A DNA stretch of 64,000 bases. It comes from Streptomyces sp. NBC_01451. GTDB taxonomy: Bacteria; Actinomycetota; Actinomycetes; Streptomycetales; Streptomycetaceae. Under the pieces are notes generated by a model, which saw nothing but the letters and a program-made list of their open reading frames with translations, made no database searches and had not been told where the DNA came from. The position numbers were made by a program, and so were the translations under genes. This document shows positions 53,490 through 62,904 of the stretch, in pieces; positions within the stretch are counted from its first letter, which is position 1, and the number at the start of each line of letters is the position of its first letter. Location of the stretch: assembly GCF_036227485.1 (NCBI RefSeq), contig NZ_CP109479.1:5952001-6016000 (forward strand). The letters run 5' to 3'.

Positions 53490-55744
53490 TCGCCTCCCAG
53501 TTCCAGGGTCAGGAACCCGGTGCCCGCCTTCGCCCGTACCTCACGTCTGCCCGCCGCCAGTCCCCAGGGGGCCGAGGGGTCGCTGCACGACGCCCGCAGG
53601 GTGTCGCCCTCGCGGACGACCGTGAACGTCAAGTCGCCTATCGGGAGCGTCACTTGGGCGCCGCGTTCCAGGCCGTACGCGTGCAGCGTGACCCCGTCGG
53701 CGTACGCGTAGTCGGGGCGGTCGTCCACCGCGCCCACCGGGATCACCGACCCGGGGCGGACCAGCAGCGGCACGCTGTCGAAGCCGTGGCGCTCCCGTGT
53801 CCAGCGGGGGCCGGTGACCGTGCGGCCGGTGAGGAAGTGGGTCCACTCGCCCTCGGGGACGTAGTAGGAGACCTCGCCCTCGTCGCTGAACACCGGCGCG
53901 ACCAGCAGGTCGGGGCCGAGCATGAACTGCCGTTCCAGGTGGGCGCATCCGGGGTCGTCCGGGAACTCCAGGACCATCGCCCGCATCATCGGCGCGCCCT
54001 CGGTGTGGGCGGTGCGGGCGGCCTCGTACAGGTACGGCATGAGGCGGAGCTTCAGGCGGGTGAACAGCCGCAGTACGTCCACGGCCTCCTCGTCGAAGAG
54101 CCATGGCACGCGGTAGGTGGAACTGCCGTGCAGGCGGCTGTGGGAGGAGAGGAGCCCGAAGGCGATCCAGCGTTTGAAGAGCGCCGGGCTCGGGGTGCCC
54201 TCGAAGCCGCCGATGTCGTGGCTCCAGTAGCCGAACCCGGAGAGCCCGAGGGACAGTCCGCCGCGCAGCGACTCCGCCATCGACTCGTAGGTCGCCTCGC
54301 AGTCGCCGCCCCAGTGCACCGGGAACTGCTGGCTCCCGGCCGTCGCCGACCGCGCGAACACGACCGCCTCGCCCTCGCCGCGGTGCTTGCGCAGCACGTC
54401 GAAGACGGTCCTGTTGTAGAGGTACGTGTAGTAGTTGTGCATCCGCTCCGGGTCCGAGCCGTCGGCGAACTCCACGTCCAGCGGCACCCGTTCACCGAAG
54501 TCGGTCTTGAAGCAGTCGACGCCCTGCGCGAGCAGCGCCTCCAGCTTCGCCGCGTACCAGTCACGGGCGGCCGGGCTGGTGAAGTCGACCAGGGCCATCC
54601 CGGGTTGCCACAGGTCCCACTGCCACACACTGCCGTCCGGGCGGCGGAGCAGATGGCCGAGTGCCTTGCCCTCCGCGAAGAGTGGCGAGCGCTGGGCTAT
54701 GTACGGGTTGATCCAGACGCTGATGTGCAGGCCCTTCGACTTCAGCCGCTTGAGCATCCCCTCGGGGTCGGGGAACACCCGCGGGTCCCAGCGGAAGTCG
54801 CACCAGTTGAACTCGCGCATCCAGAAGCAGTCGAAGTGGAAGACGGACAGCGGGAGTTCGCGCTCCCGCATGCCCTCGATGAAGGACGTCACCGTCTCCT
54901 CGTCGTAGGAGGTGGTGAAGGACGTGGACAGCCACAGGCCGAACGACCACGGCGGCGGGAGCGCCGGGCGGCCGGTCAGGGCCGTGTACTTGCGGAGGAT
55001 GTCCTTGGGGGTCGGGCCGTGGATGACGTAGTACGTCAACTGCTGTGTCTCGGCGCTGAACTGGACCCGTGACACCGCCTCCGAGCCGACCTCGAAGGAG
55101 ACCCGGCCGGGGTGGTCGACGAAGACTCCGTAGCCCGCGTCCGTGAGGTAGAACGGGACGTTCTTGTAGGCCTGTTCGGTCGCCGTGCCGCCGTCGGCGT
55201 TCCACATGTCGACGACCTGGCCGTTCTTGACCAGCGGGCCGAAGCGCTCGCCGAGGCCGTACACGCTCGTCCCGACCCCCAGCCCCAGCTGCTCGCGCAG
55301 ATAGTGGGCGCCGGTCGTCGCGTCCCGCATGATGCCCATGCCCTTGGGGCCGCTGCTGGTGAGGACGCGGCCGTGGGCGAGGAAGTCGACGTGCCAGGGG
55401 CTGGTGCGGCTGACCCGGACGGAGAGGGTGCCGGAGGTCAGGGTCGCGTGCTCCTCGTCGTACTCGGTGTGGGTCGTCAGGTCCTGCTTCCGCACCTCGA
55501 AGCGGGGGCTCTGCGGCTGCTCGCCCTCGAAGTGCGTGAACGTGACGCCGATGACGTCGGGCATCGGGGCGTGGGCGCTGATCGTCACGACCGGTCCCTT
55601 CAGCAGGTCGCCGCGGTGGCGGATGGGCTGGGTCGGCGCGTGGATCTCCAGCGTGCCGTCGGCGTCCGTGACGTCGAGGACCTCGACCGGGTGGGCGGCG
55701 GTGACGCCCTCGCGCAGCAGCCAGTAGCCGTCGGTGAACTTCAC
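53486..55744 (-). CDS. GH31 alpha-xylosidase, YicI-type
   Basis: A 752-aa cytoplasmic enzyme, close to YicI in length. The nucleophile Asp is in CFKTDFGERV (~413) and the acid/base Asp in HWGGDCEAT (~479). Residues that mark alpha-xylosidases over alpha-glucosidases in YicI are kept: FHFDCFWMREFNWCDFRWD (Cys-Phe after the Asp) and the Lys-Thr before the nucleophile Asp. No signal peptide. It cleaves alpha-1,6-linked xylose, for example from isoprimeverose or xyloglucan fragments. It sits after the two permeases with a 24-bp gap and overlaps the LacI gene. Confidence 0.96.
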   Translation of the reverse strand: MKFTDGYWLLREGVTAAHPVEVLDVTDADGTLEIHAPTQPIRHRGDLLKGPVVTISAHAPMPDVIGVTFTHFEGEQPQSPRFEVRKQDLTTHTEYDEEHATLTSGTLSVRVSRTSPWHVDFLAHGRVLTSSGPKGMGIMRDATTGAHYLREQLGLGVGTSVYGLGERFGPLVKNGQVVDMWNADGGTATEQAYKNVPFYLTDAGYGVFVDHPGRVSFEVGSEAVSRVQFSAETQQLTYYVIHGPTPKDILRKYTALTGRPALPPPWSFGLWLSTSFTTSYDEETVTSFIEGMRERELPLSVFHFDCFWMREFNWCDFRWDPRVFPDPEGMLKRLKSKGLHISVWINPYIAQRSPLFAEGKALGHLLRRPDGSVWQWDLWQPGMALVDFTSPAARDWYAAKLEALLAQGVDCFKTDFGERVPLDVEFADGSDPERMHNYYTYLYNRTVFDVLRKHRGEGEAVVFARSATAGSQQFPVHWGGDCEATYESMAESLRGGLSLGLSGFGYWSHDIGGFEGTPSPALFKRWIAFGLLSSHSRLHGSSTYRVPWLFDEEAVDVLRLFTRLKLRLMPYLYEAARTAHTEGAPMMRAMVLEFPDDPGCAHLERQFMLGPDLLVAPVFSDEGEVSYYVPEGEWTHFLTGRTVTGPRWTRERHGFDSVPLLVRPGSVIPVGAVDDRPDYAYADGVTLHAYGLERGAQVTLPIGDLTFTVVREGDTLRASCSDPSAPWGLAAGRREVRAKAGTGFLTLELGGE

Positions 55745-55768
55745 GTGGGGGGTCTCCTTGCTTCTGGA

Positions 55769-56593
55769 CTACTTGACGGCACCCACGGCGATGCCGCGCG
55801 TGAGCGTTCGCTGGAAGGCGAGAAAGAAGACAAGGGCGGGCAGCACACCCAGCAGGGCAGCCGCGTTGGTCATCGTGGCGTCCATCAGGCGCTGGCCCTG
55901 GAGGACGCCGAGGGCCACCGACACCGTCTGGTTGTCGTTGGAGATCAGCATCACCAGGGGGAGCAGGAACTCGTTCCAGGTCCAGATGAAGAAGAAGACG
56001 AGGAGCACCCCGAGGGTGGGGCGGCTGACCGGGACGACGATCCGCCACAGCACCTGCCACTTGTTCGCGCCGTCGATCCGCGCGGCCTCGATGATCTCCC
56101 GGGGGAACTGCCCCAGCACCGAGGAGAGGAGATACGTGCCGAAGGCCGCCTGGATCACGGTGAAGACGATGATCACGCTCAACCGGGTGTCGTACAGGCC
56201 GGCTTCCTTGCTCAGGTAGTACACCGGGTAGACCAGCGCCTCCTGCGGCAGCATGTTGGCGAGGACGAAGAAGGCCAGCACCCAGGTGCGGCCCCTGATC
56301 CGGCCGATGCCGATCGCGTACGCGTTCAGCACCGACAGGACGACCGCCAAGGCGGCCACCGACCCGCTGATCAGTACCGAGTTGACGAGCTTCTGCCCGA
56401 AGTCGACCCGCTCCCAGAAGTCCTTGATTCCGTCGAGGTAGAGGCCCTCGGGGAGGCTCAGCGGTCCGTTCGCGGAGTACTCGGCGGGCGACTTCACGGC
56501 GTTGACGGCGACGATCAGGAACGGCACGACCATGAACAGGGCGGCGAGGACGAGGGCGATGAGCACCGGGTAGCGGCGCAGGGCGGTCGTCAT
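55769..56593 (-). CDS. Carbohydrate ABC transporter permease (MalG-type)
   Basis: A 274-aa membrane protein with six segments. It begins MTTALRRYPVLIALVLAALFMVV at ATG 56593. The EAA loop is EIIEAARIDGANKWQVLWRIVVPVSRPTLG. The start overlaps the stop of the other permease by 4 bp. Together they form the channel for the sugar bound by the SBP at 57576. No ATPase is encoded here; like many Streptomyces sugar transporters, a shared MsiK-type ATPase is likely used. Confidence 0.95.
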   Translation of the reverse strand: MTTALRRYPVLIALVLAALFMVVPFLIVAVNAVKSPAEYSANGPLSLPEGLYLDGIKDFWERVDFGQKLVNSVLISGSVAALAVVLSVLNAYAIGIGRIRGRTWVLAFFVLANMLPQEALVYPVYYLSKEAGLYDTRLSVIIVFTVIQAAFGTYLLSSVLGQFPREIIEAARIDGANKWQVLWRIVVPVSRPTLGVLLVFFFIWTWNEFLLPLVMLISNDNQTVSVALGVLQGQRLMDATMTNAAALLGVLPALVFFLAFQRTLTRGIAVGAVK

Positions 56594-57579
56594 GTCCGTA
56601 CCCCCGTCGGAGCGTCCTCGGCGTCCTCGGCCCGGGTCTGGACCTTCAGGCCGATGAGCGAGACGGCGAGGATGATCACCGTCAGGACGGTGGAGACGGC
56701 GGCGCCGTAGCCGACCTGGGTCTTCTCGAAGAACGTGGTGAAGGAGAAGTAGGACGGGACGTTGGTCGCGCCGCCCGGGCCGCCCTTCGTCAGGACGTAC
56801 ACCGCGCCGAACACCTTCAGCGCGGCGATCGTGCACCAGGTGAGGACGACGTAGATCTCGGGGCGGATCTGCGGGACCGTGATGTGCCGGAAGCGGCGCC
56901 ACCAGCCGGCGCCGTCCAGTTCGGCGGCCTCGTAGAGCTGCGGGTCGACGCGTTGCAGGCCCGCCATGAAGACGACCAGCGGGAAGCCGAGCTGGACCCA
57001 GACCATGACGCCCATCACGCTGTAGAGCGCGATGTCCGGGTCGCCGAGCCAGTCCTGCTGCCAGGAGCCCAGCCCGACGGCCTTCAGCACCTCGTTCAGC
57101 GAGCCGTTGTCGGGCGCGAGGATCCAGCTCCAGACGATGCCGGCGACCGCGATCGGCAGCACCTGTGGGAGGTAGAAGCAGGCGCGGAGCACGGCCGCCC
57201 ACCGGCTCCCGAAGCGCTTGCCGACGTAGTCGAACAGGGCGGCGGCCAGGACGAGTCCGACCGCGGTGGGTACGGCCGCCATCGCCACCACCATGAACAG
57301 GCTGTGCCGGAACGACGTCCAGAACTCCGAATCGTCCAGCAGCGCCCGGTAGTTGGCGAGCCCCGACCATTCCGGGGAGCCCACGCCCCGCCAGTCGGTG
57401 AAGCTCACGCCGGTGTTCATCAGGAACGGCACGACGATCACGGCGAGGAAGGCGACCGCTCCGGGGAGGAGGAAGAGGGTGTACGAGTCCCTGCGGTGCC
57501 CCGAACTTCCTTGCCGCCGGGTGCTGTTGACGACCCGGCCCCGGCCCCGGCCGCCGGTCCGCTCGACGGTGACCGTCAT
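56590..57579 (-). CDS. Carbohydrate ABC transporter permease (MalF-type)
   Basis: A 329-aa membrane protein. After a basic N-terminus (RTGGRGRGRVVNSTRRQGSSG) come six membrane segments, from YTLFLLPGAVAFLAVIVVPF on. The EAA loop is YEAAELDGAGWWRRFRHITVPQIRPE. The start is ATG 57579, overlapping the SBP stop by 4 bp. Partner of the permease at 55769 in the same importer. Confidence 0.95.
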   Translation of the reverse strand: MTVTVERTGGRGRGRVVNSTRRQGSSGHRRDSYTLFLLPGAVAFLAVIVVPFLMNTGVSFTDWRGVGSPEWSGLANYRALLDDSEFWTSFRHSLFMVVAMAAVPTAVGLVLAAALFDYVGKRFGSRWAAVLRACFYLPQVLPIAVAGIVWSWILAPDNGSLNEVLKAVGLGSWQQDWLGDPDIALYSVMGVMVWVQLGFPLVVFMAGLQRVDPQLYEAAELDGAGWWRRFRHITVPQIRPEIYVVLTWCTIAALKVFGAVYVLTKGGPGGATNVPSYFSFTTFFEKTQVGYGAAVSTVLTVIILAVSLIGLKVQTRAEDAEDAPTGVRT

Positions 57580-58877
57580 GTCTTCGGTACGCCCTTGTCG
57601 TACGCCTCCTGCAACGCGTCGAGGACCGCGTCCGGTTTCGCGCTGCCCGTGATCAGCTTCTGGGTCTCGGAGACGAGGACGTCGTAGAAGCCGGGCACCG
57701 GCCAGTCGGGGTAGAAGGCGAGCCCGTCTCTGCCCGAGAGGGTGTTGAAGTCGGCGATGAGCGACTTGGCCTGCGGGTCGGTGATGGCGGCCGGGTCGGC
57801 GGCCACCGGGACCCCGCCCTTGTTGCCGAGCAGGTTCTGGATCTTCTCCGACATGGTGATGTCGATGAAGTCGTAGGCGAGTTCCTTGTTCTTCGCGCCC
57901 TTGGGGACGACCCACAGGTTGCCGCCGGAGCCGAGGGAGAGACCCGAGCCGGGCCACAGGAACGTGCCCCAGTCGAACTTCGCCTCGCTCTTGAAGCGGC
58001 CGTACCACCAGCTGCCGGAGAACAGGATCGGGCTCTTGCCCTGGATGAAGGAGACCCCGGCGTCCTCCGCCTTCAGACCGCTGGAGTTCTTGCCGAAGTA
58101 GCCCTTCTCCACCCAGTCGGCGAAGGTCTCGGCGCCGTACGTCCAGGCGTCGTCGTGGAAGTCCGTCTTGCCCTTGTACAGCTCGTACCTGTCGACCCAG
58201 GCGCGGTCCGCCTTCGACAGGGCGAGCTGGTACAGGTACTGCTGGGCCGGGTACTCGGCGCCCGCGCTCGCCAGCGGGGTGATGCCCTCGGCGACGAACC
58301 TGTCCATGGCGGCGGTGAGTTCGCCGAGGGAGGTCGGGACGGCGATCCCGTGCTCCTTGAAGAGGTCCTTGTTGTAGAACACCATCGTGTACTCGGCGTA
58401 GTTGGGCACGCCGTACCAACTGCCGGAGCCCATCACGCCGTTGGTGTCGTACTGGCTGGTGGTACGGACACCCGCGCCGATCTTCCTGTCCCAGCCGCGC
58501 TTCGTCACCTCGCTGGTCAGGTCGGTGAGCAGGCCCTGTGCGGAGAGCAGTCCGGCCGTCGCGTTGCCCTTGTTGTACTCCATCAGGTCGGGCGCGTCGG
58601 AGGAGTTGAGGACCATCGGGGCGGTCTTCTGGATCTGTTCGAAGCCCTTCTCCTCGAACTCCACTTCGACCCCCGGATGCGTTGCCTCGAACTCCTCGAT
58701 CGCCGCCTTCCAGGCAATGCCCATCGCGCTGTCGGGGCCCTCGTAGTGCCAGAGACGCAGGGTCTTCCCGTCGGACGATCCGCTGTCCGAGCCGCCGCAG
58801 GAGGCCAGCAACAGGGCCCCGACCAGGGACGAGGCCGCCGCTATCATGAACCTGCCGTGCTTTGTCGCCGTCAACAT
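57576..58877 (-). CDS. Carbohydrate ABC transporter solute-binding lipoprotein
   Basis: A 433-aa family 1 solute-binding protein. It has a signal with lipobox L-L-A-S-C near residues 23-27 (AAASSLVGALLLASC), and the typical LRLWHYEGPDSAMGIAWKAAI, DAPDLMEYNKGNA, and SGSWWYGRFKSEAKFDWG. CTGGAGGCACAGG precedes ATG 58877. First gene of the operon SBP-permease-permease-GH31-LacI. Substrate is likely an alpha-xylosyl oligosaccharide, inferred from the GH31 enzyme. Confidence 0.95.
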   Translation of the reverse strand: MLTATKHGRFMIAAASSLVGALLLASCGGSDSGSSDGKTLRLWHYEGPDSAMGIAWKAAIEEFEATHPGVEVEFEEKGFEQIQKTAPMVLNSSDAPDLMEYNKGNATAGLLSAQGLLTDLTSEVTKRGWDRKIGAGVRTTSQYDTNGVMGSGSWYGVPNYAEYTMVFYNKDLFKEHGIAVPTSLGELTAAMDRFVAEGITPLASAGAEYPAQQYLYQLALSKADRAWVDRYELYKGKTDFHDDAWTYGAETFADWVEKGYFGKNSSGLKAEDAGVSFIQGKSPILFSGSWWYGRFKSEAKFDWGTFLWPGSGLSLGSGGNLWVVPKGAKNKELAYDFIDITMSEKIQNLLGNKGGVPVAADPAAITDPQAKSLIADFNTLSGRDGLAFYPDWPVPGFYDVLVSETQKLITGSAKPDAVLDALQEAYDKGVPKT

Positions 58878-58930
58878 CCTGTGCCTCCAGGGGAGTCGGA
58901 TGGATCTCGGTCACCTGTCGTGCAGGGTCG

Positions 58931-58944
58931 TCGAACTGATTCGA
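58931..58944. promoter_or_regulatory. Secondary LacI-type operator candidate
   Basis: TCGAA-CTGA-TTCGA is a dyad with 5-bp arms, 54 bp upstream of the SBP start and 9 bp from the stronger palindrome at 58953-58968. The spacing of the two suggests cooperative binding by the LacI-family protein of the operon. Confidence 0.4.
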
Positions 58945-58952
58945 CGCGTGTA

Positions 58953-58968
58953 GTCGAAGCGCTTCGAC
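58953..58968. promoter_or_regulatory. LacI-type operator, perfect palindrome
   Basis: GTCGAAGCGCTTCGAC is a perfect 16-bp palindrome about 75 bp upstream of the solute-binding protein gene, with the central CG-containing form usual for LacI-family operators. It is the likely site of the regulator encoded at 52473-53489. Confidence 0.7.
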
Positions 58969-59029
58969 GGGCGAAGGTATGTGTGGCGTCAGGGCGAGTC
59001 AATGGGGTGCGCGCGAATTGGCCCGCGGG

Positions 59030-60406
59030 TCATGCGGACGGCGCGGTCGGCGCCGGTGCCTCGGTCCGTGAAGTACCGGTGGCGAAGCCCCGGTTCGTGA
59101 GTGCGGGTGCGAGCAGCGAAAGCAGCAGCGCGCCCGCCGCAGCCGCGACCGGGACGCCGAACCCCGCCGTGGCCGACACGTGTTCCGCGACCCACCCGCC
59201 GGCCGCCGAGCCGCAGGCGATGCCGCCGAGGAGGCCGGTCACCGCGAGGGTCATGCCCTCGTTCAGGCGGCCCTCGGGGGCGCGGCCCTGCACCAGGGTC
59301 ATGTTCGTGATCATGGTGGGCGCGGTGGCCGTCCCCGCCACGAGCAGCGCGCCCGCGAGGACGAGGAGCGAGCCGGTCAGGGCGGCGGCGAGCAGCGGCA
59401 GCGTCATCAGTGCCGTCATCGCGGCCAGGCACCAGGGGTGGCGCCGCTCGGCGGGCCCGGCCGGCCGCAGCGCGCCGTACAACAGACCGGCCGCGAACGA
59501 CCCGGCCGCCTGGAGGGCGAGGACGGCACCGGCAGCCGACCGGTGCCCCCGCTCGTCGGCGAAGGCGATCGTGACGACCTCCATCGACCCGAACACGGCA
59601 CCCGTGGCCAGGCACACGGCGAGCAGCGGGCGCATCCCGGCGGCGCGCAGCGGAGACGTACCGCGCGTGTGAAGCCCTTCGGCGCGGGGTCGGACGGGCG
59701 GTTCGGTCGAGCGCTGGGCGGCGAAGAGGAGAACGCCGGTCATCATCAGGACCGCCCCGACCAGCGTGCCCGCCTCCGGGAACAGCGCCCCGCAGAGGAG
59801 GGTCGCGAGGACCGGGCCGAGCATGAAACAGAGCTCGTCGGCGGCCTGTTCGAAGGAGTTGGCGGTGTGCAGGGCCTTCTCGTCGCCGTTCAGGAGATGG
59901 GCCCAGCGAGCGCGTGACATACCGCCCGTGTTCGGGGTGGTGGCGGTGGCGGCGTATGCGGCGAAGAGGCTCCAGTCGGGGGCGCCGTAGTGCGCGCAGA
60001 GCAGCAGGGTGAGCGAGCCGAGGGCGGCAAGTGCCGTGGCCGGTACGGCGATTCGGGCCTGGCCGTGCCGGTCGACGAGCCGTGCGGTCCAGGGGGCGAC
60101 CACCGCTGTCGCGGCGAGTCCGGTCGCGGTGACGGCGCCGGCGAGGGCGTACGAGCCGCGCGACCCGGCGATCATGACGACCGCGCTCACGCTGAACATC
60201 CCCATGGGGAGCCGGGCGATCAGGTTCCCGGCGGTGAAGGCGCGGGCGCCCGGGACGGCGAAGAGGCGGCGGTACGGGCCGGGCGGGCGGCGGTCGACGG
60301 TGGTGCGTTTCCGGGTGCGGTGGCCGAAGTCGGCGATGACCAGGGCGTCCTGGGTGACGGTGAACAGTGGCTGGGAGGGCGGTCGGGGTGGTGGTGGCTG
60401 CGGCAT
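59030..60406 (-). CDS. MFS transporter
   Basis: A 458-aa protein with about twelve membrane segments and a long cytoplasmic N-terminus (PPPPRPPSQPLFTVTQDAL). The first pair of segments includes AFTAGNLIARLPMGMFSVSAVVMIAG, and the loop 2-3 type motif is TARLVDRHGQARIAV. The pattern suits a drug or metabolite exporter of the type common in Streptomyces. It is divergent from the LysR gene across 83 bp, so that regulator probably controls it. Confidence 0.9.
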   Translation of the reverse strand: MPQPPPPRPPSQPLFTVTQDALVIADFGHRTRKRTTVDRRPPGPYRRLFAVPGARAFTAGNLIARLPMGMFSVSAVVMIAGSRGSYALAGAVTATGLAATAVVAPWTARLVDRHGQARIAVPATALAALGSLTLLLCAHYGAPDWSLFAAYAATATTPNTGGMSRARWAHLLNGDEKALHTANSFEQAADELCFMLGPVLATLLCGALFPEAGTLVGAVLMMTGVLLFAAQRSTEPPVRPRAEGLHTRGTSPLRAAGMRPLLAVCLATGAVFGSMEVVTIAFADERGHRSAAGAVLALQAAGSFAAGLLYGALRPAGPAERRHPWCLAAMTALMTLPLLAAALTGSLLVLAGALLVAGTATAPTMITNMTLVQGRAPEGRLNEGMTLAVTGLLGGIACGSAAGGWVAEHVSATAGFGVPVAAAAGALLLSLLAPALTNRGFATGTSRTEAPAPTAPSA

Positions 60407-60489
60407 GCGCCCACCGTCGCCCGGAGTCGATCACGGGGTCCAACACCTGGTCCCCGGCGATTGACGCACTCTCGTTGTAAGTTCGCCGG

Positions 60490-61464
60490 ATGTCCGCCCC
60501 GAAGCATCTCGATCCCCGTCTCCTCCGCGCCTTCGTCGCCGTCGCCGAGGAACTGCACTTCACCCGGGCCGCCGCCCGCCTCTATGTGGCCCAGCAGGCG
60601 CTGAGCCGTGACATCCGGCGTCTGGAACGGGAGTTGGGCGCCGATCTCTTCGTACGGTCGACCCGGCGGGTGACCCTGTCGGCCGACGGTGAGCGGCTGC
60701 TGCCGTACGCCCGGCGGGTGTTGGCGGCCCACGACGAGCTGCTCGCCGTGTTCGGGGAGGCCCGGCCGCTGCTGGTGGATCTGAACTCGCCGGGGCTCAC
60801 GACCGGGCGGCGGGTGCTGCACCGGGCGCGTGAACTCGCCCCGGAGTACGAGCTGATGGCCCGGTTCGAGAGCGGGCTCACCTTCGCGGCAGCCGAGTTG
60901 CTCGCGGGCCGGCTCGACGCGTCGTTCGGCCGGTTCGCGGGCCTGGATCCGGTGCTGCGGGCGCAGTTGGACCAGCAGATCGTGCGCTACGAGCCGATGG
61001 CGATCGTCCTGCCCGAGGACCACCGGCTGGCCGCGCTGCCTGAGGTGCCGTTGGCGGCGCTGGCGGGGGAGACCGTCTACGCCGGTGCCGGGAACCCCCG
61101 GACCCCGGAGTGGACCGACCTCGCGCGTCAGCTGTTCGAGGGGCGCGGCATCGAGATCGCGCCACCAGCGCCGCTCGCCGTGGGCGACGAGGAGTTCCAG
61201 CGGATCATGGCGAAGCTGCGGACCCCGGTCCTCGCCGTGGTGGATTTCCCGGCGCTGCCCCGGATGGTGGTGCGACCGCTGGTCGACCCCGTTCCGCTGT
61301 CCCCCGTGTCGTTGGTGTGGCGGAAGGGCGGTCTGGCGCACCCGGGATTTCACGCTCTGCGACGGGCCGCGGTCGGGCTCGCCGGGGAGGAGGGGTGGTT
61401 GCGGAGACCTGTCGGCGGCTGGATTCCGGCCAGTGACAGTGACCTCATTTCGGTTCACAAGTAG
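60490..61464 (+). CDS. LysR-family transcriptional regulator
   Basis: A 324-aa regulator. The helix-turn-helix at residues ~8-65 reads LRAFVAVAEELHFTRAAARL and QQALSRDIRRLERELGADLFVRS. The effector domain is ~90-300. It is divergent from the MFS gene; LysR proteins usually control such neighbours from the shared gap (60407-60489), whose TTGACGCACTCTCGTTGTAA region (60461-60480) may include the binding and promoter sites. Confidence 0.94.
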   Translation: MSAPKHLDPRLLRAFVAVAEELHFTRAAARLYVAQQALSRDIRRLERELGADLFVRSTRRVTLSADGERLLPYARRVLAAHDELLAVFGEARPLLVDLNSPGLTTGRRVLHRARELAPEYELMARFESGLTFAAAELLAGRLDASFGRFAGLDPVLRAQLDQQIVRYEPMAIVLPEDHRLAALPEVPLAALAGETVYAGAGNPRTPEWTDLARQLFEGRGIEIAPPAPLAVGDEEFQRIMAKLRTPVLAVVDFPALPRMVVRPLVDPVPLSPVSLVWRKGGLAHPGFHALRRAAVGLAGEEGWLRRPVGGWIPASDSDLISVHK

Positions 61465-61620
61465 CACATGGCAAACACAGGACCTCCATGTGCGCTACAT
61501 TCGTGGCCCGGATGCAGTGTGATAAATGGGGGCGCTCGGATCGGATGGGGGTCCGATTCGAACATCGATAGTACGAGAATCCCGGAATCGTACACGCGCC
61601 CGAAAGGTTCCCGTGGGGGG

Positions 61621-62655
61621 ATGTGCGTGCGTGTGAAAAAGTGGCGTGAAGACGCCCAACCGGAACGGTCCGACGCCGAAGGCGCCACCGTGCTCGGAAC
61701 CCAGCAGCTACCCGGAGTTACCCCAGGCGGCACCGGTCCTGTTCCCCGGCAGAGGGATGCCGGAGCACCGGTGCGCGTCGGGCGATCCGGAGTCAGAGGC
61801 GCGCACGCCCAGCCGCGCTCGGGCGAAAACGGAGCCACCAGAGTGACCGGAACAACCGGAACGTTCCCCGACACCCCGTGGGAGAACGCGGCGGAGTTCG
61901 GCCACACCCACGATCCGCACGAGGTGACGGTCCAGCTCGACGGAGTGGGCCGGCAGGTCGAGGAACTCCTCGTACGGCAGGCCAAGGAGGGCTCGGACGC
62001 CGGTTCCGGTGACGGTCCCGTCTTCGTCGACGAGACCGGCCGCCGCAGCCGCCGGTACCGCCGGATCGGAATCGTCGTCGGCATCTCCTGCGCGGTGTAC
62101 GCCGTCGTCATCGTCGCCACCCTCCTCTCCGGCAACTCCGACGCGCCCTGGCTGCCGGTACCGGGCCAGCAGGACGAGCAGCCGGCGGGCAAGGTCGACA
62201 CCTCGCCGCTGCCCGCCGAGTCGGTGCAGCCGTCGGACCCGGCCGGGGTCACCCAGGTCCCGGGCGCGTCGGTGAGCCCGGGGGCCACTCCGTCGAAGGG
62301 GACCGCCGCCGTCACGCCGGGCGCCTCACCCAGTGCCACGAACCCGGGTCCGTCCGTCGCGCCCAGGGCCTCCGCCACCGTCGGCAAGCCCGACCCGGGA
62401 ACCACCACACCCGGTCCGGATCCCGAGCCGTCCGTGTCGGTGTCCAGCGCGCCGGAGCCGAGCCCGTCGGAGAGCGCCGTCACCTCGCCCGACCCGTCGC
62501 CGTCGCCCTCCCCGGCCACCGACGGCGGTACCGGCACGGTCGCCAATGGTCCGAGCGACCCGACCCCGATCGCCGAGAGCCCGGCCGAACCGGGTGGCCC
62601 CGCCGCCTCCGGCGACCCGGGCACCTCGTCGGCACCGGCCGGCGCGACGGCGTAG
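61621..62655 (+). CDS. Single-pass membrane protein with long Pro/Ser-rich outer region
   Basis: A 344-aa protein. ATG 61621 is used, but GGGGGG lies directly beside it, so GTG 61627 or 61633 may be the real start. Residues ~1-190 are cytoplasmic and polar (KKWREDAQPERSDAEGAT, and FVDETGRRSRRYRR). A membrane segment is at ~156-180 (IGIVVGISCAVYAVVIVATLL). The rest is a low-complexity Pro/Ser/Thr/Gly tail outside the cell. It precedes the deacetylase gene, so it may belong to the same surface-polysaccharide locus. Its 3' end is repeated in the following gap. Confidence 0.8.
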   Translation: MCVRVKKWREDAQPERSDAEGATVLGTQQLPGVTPGGTGPVPRQRDAGAPVRVGRSGVRGAHAQPRSGENGATRVTGTTGTFPDTPWENAAEFGHTHDPHEVTVQLDGVGRQVEELLVRQAKEGSDAGSGDGPVFVDETGRRSRRYRRIGIVVGISCAVYAVVIVATLLSGNSDAPWLPVPGQQDEQPAGKVDTSPLPAESVQPSDPAGVTQVPGASVSPGATPSKGTAAVTPGASPSATNPGPSVAPRASATVGKPDPGTTTPGPDPEPSVSVSSAPEPSPSESAVTSPDPSPSPSPATDGGTGTVANGPSDPTPIAESPAEPGGPAASGDPGTSSAPAGATA

Positions 62656-62664
62656 GAGTTCGTG

Positions 62665-62904
62665 ATGGCACCACGCGGCGCCGGCATCCGGTCGGCCCGC
62701 CCGTCCGCCGCCGACGGCGGCACGGGCACGGCCGCAGGCGGTCCGGCCGGACCGGGCGACCCGACCCCGCTCGCCGGGAGCCCGGCCGAACGGACGGCCC
62801 CGCCCCCACCGGTGCCCCGCGTGCCCTGTTCACGCCGCTCACGCCGCTTGCCCCGCTCACTCCACCCAGCAGGACATCCGCTGTCTCTGCCGCCCCTGTT
62901 CTGA
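62665..62904 (+). CDS. Possible 79-aa protein, partly derived from the preceding gene's tail
   Basis: A frame from ATG 62665 with GGAG (62656-62659) at good spacing. Residues ~14-40 (AADGGTGTAAGGPAGPGDPT, then PLAGSPAE) match the tail of the preceding protein, in the same frame relation, and the rest is Pro/Arg-rich. It may be a real small protein, or more likely a duplicated gene end that happens to stay open. Confidence 0.3.
   Translation: MAPRGAGIRSARPSAADGGTGTAAGGPAGPGDPTPLAGSPAERTAPPPPVPRVPCSRRSRRLPRSLHPAGHPLSLPPLF
62707..62793 (+). repeat. Partial tandem copy of the preceding gene's 3' end
   Basis: Bases 62707-62793 resemble 62516-62600 inside the gene at 61621: GACGGCGG-ACCGGCACGG, GACCCGACCCCG-TCGCCG and GAGCCCGGCCGAAC are shared in order. 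The copies are ~190 bp apart and differ by small indels, so the duplication is not recent. Confidence 0.75.

Noticed and set aside
53654..56710. Plus-strand frames of 472 and 532 aa
   Set aside because: Antisense to the GH31 and permease genes.
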